Positions 36,161 through 44,818 of a stretch of DNA of 64,000 nt are shown piece after piece; the first letter of the stretch is position 1, and each line of letters starts with the position of its first letter. This DNA comes from Gonocerus acuteangulatus (Eukaryota > Arthropoda > Insecta > Hemiptera > Coreidae). Under the pieces are notes generated by a model that saw only the letters and a program-made list of their open reading frames with translations, was not told where the DNA came from and did not search any database. Location of the stretch: assembly GCA_946811695.1 (NCBI GenBank), contig OX328123.1:10848698-10912697 (forward strand), read 5' to 3'. The position numbers and the translations under genes are program-made.

Positions 36161-39100
36161 TTTCAAGCATATAGGTACTCATATTTATGTTAATGTTTCT
36201 AGCCTTTTTTTTTTTGTTATTGTTTCTGTCCTTACGATTGTTACACCATATATGTTTTTACAGCCCTGAAGATGGCTTGTATAGCAAGCCGAAACGTTGG
36301 CGGCAATAAATATACATTTTAGCAAATAAAATGTGTTTTATTGAATAAGAACACTGACCGAAACCCCGACGATCTACGCTTCCTACTTCTGAACGGTCGA
36401 CCATATCTTCTCAATAAAAAATCTATTCATCCTTCCCCACCTTCACCTTCAACTTACAAAATTAAATACATTAATAATCCTGAGACCACGGGCCCCTGAT
36501 CAATTGTCCTCTTTCTCCCCCCTCCGAGCGGAAGCCCTGGGCACACTACAGAGATAGCGGTGCTCTGGCCACCTGATTTTCTCCTTTGCAAGCACTGATT
36601 ATCACTAAGAACACCATGTTCAGACTAGGAAATTTCATGTTTCAGAACCCGTTTCATAGGTAATCGTTTTTAAAATGAATTAAATCATGTTTAAAGTGAT
36701 ATCTGTAACCATTAACAAGAAAAAAAGATACAAATAATTTTGAGTTTGGGTATTCGGAAAAGATTGATTCAGTTGAAACTTGTTCGTTTGACATCCATCT
36801 AATCTAAGATAATTAAATTTTGGTTCCGTTTGAAGTTAAGGAAGTACACTCCAGACGGATAGGTCACTTCGAGCTTTTCGACCAGTTAGTATCTCTGAGG
36901 AAGAAAATAGATGGATACAATTTTCTTTTCTTTTTTGGTATTATGTATTGTATTTGTTATAAATAAAGGATATTTTTTACAATAAAGATTAACTCACAGA
37001 CCCTAGTATAGATAGCAGCCATGGCAAGTTGATCTGAAGCTGCACAAATATAGCCAAGAGCGAGTATTGCAGGAAATATGGTGTTCGTTTCTGAAGTAGA
37101 AATCATCTGAAGAAGCCCTGCTAATCCTCCAGAATTCACTACTAGCTGTGAAAACTGTAATCGCATAGTGAATTAAAAAAAGAAATAATAAATGAATTAA
37201 ATTATATAAAAAAATATATGAGGAAATAAAAGATGTTTAATTAACTCGTAGACTTCCATGGCCCAAGTCATTACAAATATTAATGTCTTCTGGTATTGAC
37301 CGTGTCACAAACTTCAATGCCGATGTTTCACTAGTCATACTACCAGATTCCTCAGGACTTAGTCTGAGAATGAGGATGTTCTTCTTTCAAGGGCATAATC
37401 TGCTCTTCCATGTCTCTGATGGGTCGATTCCACTCTTCCTCGATCCTGGTTGGTGGGTTCCATCAGGACCTTCGATTGGCTGAATTTCCTTTCTTCTTTG
37501 TTCTCTAGGTTTAAATCACCGGCTACCATAATTTGCTGAGCATGTATCCATCTTCTTTGTGGAAATTCTCCGGCTGTCTTACTATTTCTATGGCTTCCCT
37601 AATTACCCGGTCTTGGTAGTTCTCTATTGTAGCCAGATGGCTTACTTTATCAAATTGGGTAATAGGAGGCACAGAGGACATGAGTGTTAAAGCCTGAGCA
37701 CTTAACACTACGTGCCAAGAGTCATGGGTTCGATTCCCACTGGGGTGGTGGCTTTTCTTTCGAAAAAAGAAAAGCCATCAGCCCTATCCTGGCTAGAAAA
37801 GGGTGGTAACCTATAGATAACCCTTCCTAAAATTCTTATTTAATAATAATGGACATTAAAATTTAAATAAATAAATAAATTGGATAATATGATTAGTGTT
37901 GCAAAAATGTTTTGCTACCACCAATTTTTCAATATTGCCATTATTGACAGTCTTCATATGTTCTGATATTCTGGTACATATCAATCTTCCTGTTTGTCCA
38001 ATATATTCTTTCCCACAGGAACATGGTATGCTATAGATGCCAAGTGATTTCAACTTTAAATCGTCCTTAGCGTTATTTATCATTTGGCTCATCTTACGGT
38101 CAGTGGTGTAAACTGTCTTGGTATCATACTTCTTTAAACTCTTTGCAAACTTCTCTGTAGTTCTTATCACGTAGTGCACGATTACATTTTTCTTATTTGG
38201 ATCTTCCTGAAATTGGTTGTGTGTTTTCTGATAACTTCGTCCGTGTACCCGTTTTTCCTTAGAGCTGATTTCAGGTGTCTTTCTTCTTTTTTCAGATGTT
38301 TCGGATGGGAGATTCTTATAGCTCAAGTTACCAGGGTAGTGAATAAGGTATTTTTCTGGGCTGGGTGGTTTATATATCTATCCGTATGAGTGGGTTTTCT
38401 ATAGACTGAATCTATGTCTATCAGCATAGACTGAATCCATGTCTATCAGCATAGACTGAATCCATGTCTATCAGCATAGACTGAATCTATGTCTATCAGC
38501 ATAGACTGAATCTATGTCTATCAGCATAGACTGAATCTATGTCTATCAGCATAGACTGAATCTATGTCTATCAGCATAGACTGAATCTATGTCTATCAGC
38601 ATAGACTGAATCTATGTCTATCAGCATAGACTGAATCTATGTCTATCAGCATAGACTGAATCTATGTCTATCAGCATAGACTGAATCTATGTCTATCAGC
38701 ATAGACTGAATCTATGTCTATCAGCATAGACTGAATCTATGTCTATCAGCATAGACTGAATGTTCCAGACCTTCTCTACCTTTACATCTAATAAAGTCTT
38801 CTTCAGATTCCATCGTAAACTTTATTTTGTCATGTATCTTGTTTATGTGTTGGAAAAAATGTTTTAATGTCTTGTTTCAATGAGGCCGAACCACAAAAGT
38901 GTCGTCAACATACCTGAACAAATGACTTTGTTTCCATTCCGCAGTAGCTATACTTATCTTCTCAAACTCCTCCATGTATAATTCTGCTGCCAATGGGTTG
39001 AGTGGTGACTCCATACCAGCACCTTCTATCTGTTTATAATATTTTCCATTGAACAAGTACGTTGTATGTAGCGTAGACCGTAGTATATGCTAATAGATAT

Positions 39101-39353
39101 TAGAGAGTTTTTCAGTCTAAATGGGAAATTGCATATTTTTTCATAGAATGGAAAGGTAAACCACTGTGTTCGACTCTCTGCATGTTTGGTAGGACCTATT
39201 TAAGTGAGCAGATGTTTTCCGTCAAGAAAATAAATAAGAACAAACATAAATAAATACAACGAATATGATCCATGGCATCAATGAGCTTGTCATCCTTGAG
39301 CTCAAAATAATTGCCCTCTTTTATAACTTTGATATGATTTTTAACAGCCGTAC

Positions 39354-39420
<67 letters not shown>

Positions 39421-42400
39421 TATAAAATTAATTAATTAATGTTATAATAATTCAGTACATTTTTTTTATTTGAATCTGGCCCACCTACACATTCTGAATT
39501 TAATATATGGCCCTCTGCAACATTGACTTTGACACCTTTGATGTAATGTAATGCCCTGTTTTACAAAGCAAATAAAAAAAAAAAAACTAATTTCCAAATT
39601 AGGAAATAATTTACAGACTGTAAAGGTAGGTAAGGTGCCTGAACTGAAAGGTAAAAGATGGTTCAGTTAGAAAATTAGATTATTTAAAGCAGAATTTACA
39701 TGTATGTGGTGTTTCACGATGTCACAAATAAGAGAAGCTGCAGCCTTTTTCACTTCATTATTGTCACTTCCCAAATTAAAGAGTGTTTCATTTACAATAT
39801 CTGCTTCAAGAACAATTTCAGCCATTTCTTCAGTGTGCTTAGCAATGTTGCTTAAGCAGCAAAGTACATTTTTCTAAAAGAATGATATATTTATTTGATA
39901 AAAGCTGAAATATAAACTTAGTCTTTTATATTAGATTATTCCTGAATCAAATCAACACACCTATTTTACCTCACCCTTTCTGATATTAATGAAATTTGGT
40001 ACACCAAATGTTGGGGCTAGGACAAAAAAAAATACCAAATTTCAAATTTTTATCTAAAAGGGTTTCCAAAATACAACCATGTAAAGTTTTCAAAAAGCAG
40101 TCAAAATCTTGCTGTGGCAAAACATTTAAATGGTCATAACTCCTCACGTGTATAAGTTACAAACATGAAAAAGGTGTCACGTTTTAGCTCTTTATATCCC
40201 CTTTTAAATGACATGCAACACATGATATGTAATGAGAAAATAATTTTTTTCAAAATCAAAAATAAAATTTTGACTTTCAATATCTTTAAAAATTTTCATA
40301 AAATTACATATAATAGTGTAGATGGATATAGTTAGCCGCTGTAGAGATACGAAGACAGGTATAGTTGGGATTCGGCTAGGAGAAAAACGTCAGACTTTCA
40401 AAAAGAGATCTGTATTCTGGACGTTTCGACTGCAACAATGGCAGCCTTCTTCAGCACTAGAGAATGCCTAGGGGGGGAGGGAGGAAGACCTCGAGGACAA
40501 CTTAGGTAACCATGGTTAGAAGTATGATACTTCTAACCATGCTTACCTAAGTTGTCCTCGAGGTCTTCCTCCCTCCCCCCCTAGGCATTCTCTAGTGCTG
40601 AAGAAGGCTGCCATTGTTGCAGTCGAAACGTCCAAAATACAGATCTCTTTTTGAAAGTCTGACGTTTTTCTCCTAGCCGAATCCCAACTATACCTGTCTT
40701 CGTATCCTTACATATAATAGGTCATATCATTACTAATTTGCATAGGAAATTTGGTTATGGGATTGCAATGGGTTCTTAGTCAAAATAATTTAAAACCGAA
40801 AGCAACTTTGGACTAATGCTGCAGCCCCCCCCCCTGAAATGTTGATTTGATAATAAAAATGTTTCATAAAACCCTTAAAAATAAATTAAATAAGATCAAT
40901 TAGTTCACAAAAAATATTTGTTTTAATAGCGTTTTAGTTGCCTAAATCTCTAAAAAGTTATAAATTATTAGTATTCCATACCCCGGAAATGGTACCAGCC
41001 CCCCCCCCCCTCCGAAATTTTACCAGCCCCCAAAATTATTTTCTATGTACGCCCATGATTTTGTGTCATATTATATCTGTGTAACTCATTTAACAATTTT
41101 TCTGGCATTTGTTTTTCAATTTTTATATTAATCAGGAAATTATTCAGTGCAAACATTTCTTTAACTTTCATCATTTCATTGACTGTTTTTTTTTTTTTTA
41201 AGGAGGAAATAAATAATAATAAAATTGTAATAATTAATTTTAAATTACCAAACATACTTGAAATTTAATCTTAAATTACAATTGATAAAACAAGAAGTGC
41301 ACCTTAAGCCTCGGACTTGGACTGATCATACATTTGGCTAAGCACGGCACACAGCCTGCATCAATGAGTGCCTGTGCGAGAGTCACATCATGTTTGGCCA
41401 AATCTCCAAGGGTAGAAGCAGCTATTTGTTTAAGGCATTGTTCTGGTTCCTGCAAAGCAAGTTTCAGGAGAGAGACTACACCTGAAAAAAATATTTCAAT
41501 CAAATATAAAGTCATATGAATATAACAATATCTGCCTTCCCAAAGTATCAATTAATAAATTAATTAAAGGCTGGGTTGGCCTAGGGACGGTCAGGGAGGC
41601 CGAATTCAACCCATGAACGAAGACACTAGAAGAAAAAATTTTTAGTGCTTGCTCGGGATCCTCCAGCTTATTAGTCCAGTGCTCTACAACTGAGCTAACC
41701 TCGTCTCCAATTTTATCTAATAACGGGAAATGTTATAGAAATGAAATATTTATATTTTGGATATTAATTTGCTGGTTTTCAAGAATTTTATTAGTTTATT
41801 TATATTTGTTGCGCTGTTGCCTAGTATTTCATCCAAATGTACAGGCAGTTGGACTTCATCTCTTTCCTTCTTAAATTTTATGTCATTCAGTTAGAATGTG
41901 TTTAACGGTTTGAGGGACTCCACAACTCTCACATATGGCCTGTTACTCTCTACACATCAAGTTTGTGTTCTCGTGAATGCCCTACGTGCAGTCTAGACAG
42001 CACCACCTCTTCTCTTCTGTTTTCCATGAAGGACGTTTTCCATGGTCTACCTTCTCTTTTAATTTCTCTTAGTTTGTTACTATCTTGCTTTCTATTCTCC
42101 TCCAGCTAAATTTTGCATAGAGCCCTCCCTGTCCTTGCAATTCATTGAATTTTTGGCCACTAGCTGGCTGGTGACTGACTACATTTAATCGAAAAATTGT
42201 CTTCTGCAATTAAAAAAAACTTCTCCAGCACATCGGCTCCTCTTCTTCTTTGCTGGGTGTCTGTAATGCCGAATTTGTTATGATATAGCCAATATTTGTG
42301 ATTTCCTGTTAAACGGTTTGGTCTTCCCATTCCTTGTGTTGAAAGTCCCTCGTAGTGGTGAGTCCAAGGAGAACTACATTCTCCTTGCGTATTTTCTGTG

Positions 42401-43089
42401 TGATCTTTGTCTTATCTCTCGTTTTTCTGGTTAATATATATATTTATACATATATAAAAATTTGAACCACCGTTACTTTCGTGATGTATAGATTATAAAA
42501 TGTGATATTTCATTTTCTAGTCTGCACTTCCGGATTGCGTCATGAGGTCAAAGTCATATGCGGGTTTCCACCCTATGGAAGGAAGGAAGAAACAAGCTAA
42601 AAATAGGTCATGTATCAGCCTAATAATAAAACACTTACCGAGTGCCAGCATTGAGGTAGTTTTACAAATGAAATCGATATATTAGTTATCTTAGTTCTTT
42701 TTATTTCTTCTTTCTTAAAAAACAGCTCTACACATTATTGTTAAATATTAAAAATATTTTGATAAGCAATCAATCTTACCTGCTGAGACAGCAGATTCAG
42801 CATGACTAACACTGTGTTTGATTATATGACCTACTGCCCATATTGAAGCCTCTTTAACGCCCGGATCAAAATCCTCCATGCACAGAAGTATTCCATCTAA
42901 AACTCCATGGTTCAGAAGCACTGTTGCCATTTCTGAAGAATGTTTAGCAATACCACGCAAAGCAAACATGGCAGCCTTTTTATAATATTTCTAAAATCAC
43001 AATAAACTTGTTAGCATATTACTTTAAAAAAGAAAGAATCTAAATTAAACTTTCATAAGTTTAAAAAAACAAAAAAGTGCAATGAACAA

Positions 43090-43166
<77 letters not shown>

Positions 43167-44764
43167 CATTTTTTTTATGACCAAAATAGGTAATTAACAA
43201 TTCTGTTTATCAAAACACACTTTTCATGTGAATAGTACTTGATGAAACAATTCACAAAGTTGTTACCACACAATTAAATAAAAAGTATCAGATCACCCCA
43301 TTAATAATGTCGGTTTTTAATATTCTGTTGTTTATGTTCCCTCCTTTTCAATTTATTTTTGTTTATTATAGCTTTAAATACACTTCAATTTATCATGTTT
43401 TGGTTGGTGAAACTTATTTATTCTGTGCTGAAATTTCATTGGAAATGGATCTCCCACTTAACTAACTAGCTTCAGCTAATCGAAAACTTGTATGTGGCAA
43501 AAATGTTACTAGTGAGCGACAAGTGCAGCAGGGGTTTGAACGATTTCGACCGGGATACCACAAGCTTGAAGACGAGCCTCATACAGGTCAACCAACAGAG
43601 CTTGATGACCAACTCCTGCAGGCTACTGTAGAAGAAAATCCTGTTGTGACAGTCAAATAGTTAGCAGAAAAACTTAGCTCGACACATTCAACAGTCCACC
43701 GTCATTACTTATGGGATGACCTGATAAATTTAATTTAATAATTTTGGAAAAGAACTTACACTTCTGTCATCAATTCCTTTTATTAGCTGTGGAACTAAAT
43801 TTAGTTCTATACACTCTTGAGCAGCCCTCATACTAGCATTAACCAGGCGACCGATAGCGACGGCTGCATACTGTTGAACTTTAAAAGAGGGATCTGCAAG
43901 TAGCGGAGCTAAGTGTACCATCGCTCCACACTTCATGAGGAAGTCAATATGCACCGGTCTTGTTGCAATGTCAGCAATTTGCTGGGCGAATGTGAGGCGA
44001 GCCTTCAGGTAATTATCAAACTCTAAAAATTGTACCAATCTTTAATTAATTTTAAAATCAAAAGTAGGCCTACTTTATTCCTTTTCTACATAAACTTCAC
44101 ATTTTACTAATATCATTCTTCATTATTACCATCTTAAATTATCAGATGGCAAAAATAATAAGGTTAATAACAAAAACGGGCCTCCCCGTGGTCTAGTGGC
44201 TAACGCATTAGTTTCTCATGCGGGAGATGGTGGGTTCAATTCCCACCGGAGGCAGGAATTTTCTCATCTCATGGCTCGTCGAGAAAATTCCTTACAGTAC
44301 CTTGGACGTCGGCGCTAATGGCCCAGATGTCGGTGTGCCGTAAAAAATAAAAGTAATTACTAAAAATAACCTCTCTGTTATTCTAAATAAAAATTGTAGA
44401 CAGATGAATCAAAAACTAATGATGGAGTAGAGGCTGCAAATTCAGCAATATTTCCTACGACAGAAAAGGTCTAATAAAATTAAAATTTACATTTGAACCT
44501 TTTTTGTAGAGCATTTCTTAAGATTTCATATAGACACCTCTAACCGTGATTTAACAAAATGTACAAAACATTCAGGACCTCTCTTGTCTATTAAAAAAAA
44601 AAAAAAAAAAAAAAAATGTTGTTCTAATACTTCCACTTCTTCAAAAGTAAACAACATTTATACAACTTAAGCAATTAGGGAATAGTTGGGATTCGGCTAG
44701 GAAACATCAATAAGATTTTTGTAAAATCTATATTCAGGATGTTTCGGCTACTCTTTGGTAGCCT

Positions 44765-44818
<54 letters not shown>

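Larger units (their letters stand above)
37290..39200 (-). pseudogene. Penelope-like element fragment (RT plus GIY-YIG)
   Basis: The - strand carries, in order, an RT segment ([20 protein letters not shown], then [12 protein letters not shown] with the YVDD active site, about 39060-38870), a linker ending [12 protein letters not shown], a GIY-YIG endonuclease ([20 protein letters not shown], with CTRISEHMK and KHFCNTNH, about 38050-37890), and the C-terminal [19 protein letters not shown] (about 37610). Stops and frame shifts break it. A 25-bp minisatellite expands inside the linker, and a SINE-B interrupts the C-terminal part. The N terminus is missing. GIY-YIG nickase plus YVDD RT is diagnostic of PLEs. 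Confidence 0.88.
40317..40707. mobile_element. PLE-type inverted insert with perfect 13-bp TSD
   Basis: Flanked by TTACATATAATAG at 40304-40316 and 40708-40720. From 40346 to 40706 it is a near-perfect palindrome centred on 40526. Each arm carries GGATTCGGCTAGGAGAAAAA, a hammerhead-like motif and a purine-rich CTAGGGGGGGAGG block. The 13-bp duplication length matches the insertion at 48441-51473. Only terminal-repeat sequence is present, with no ORF. In SPAG6 intron 4. Confidence 0.88.

Noticed and set aside
38401..38760. CRISPR-like array
   Set aside because: The 25-bp units abut directly without spacers; it is a minisatellite in a eukaryotic genome.
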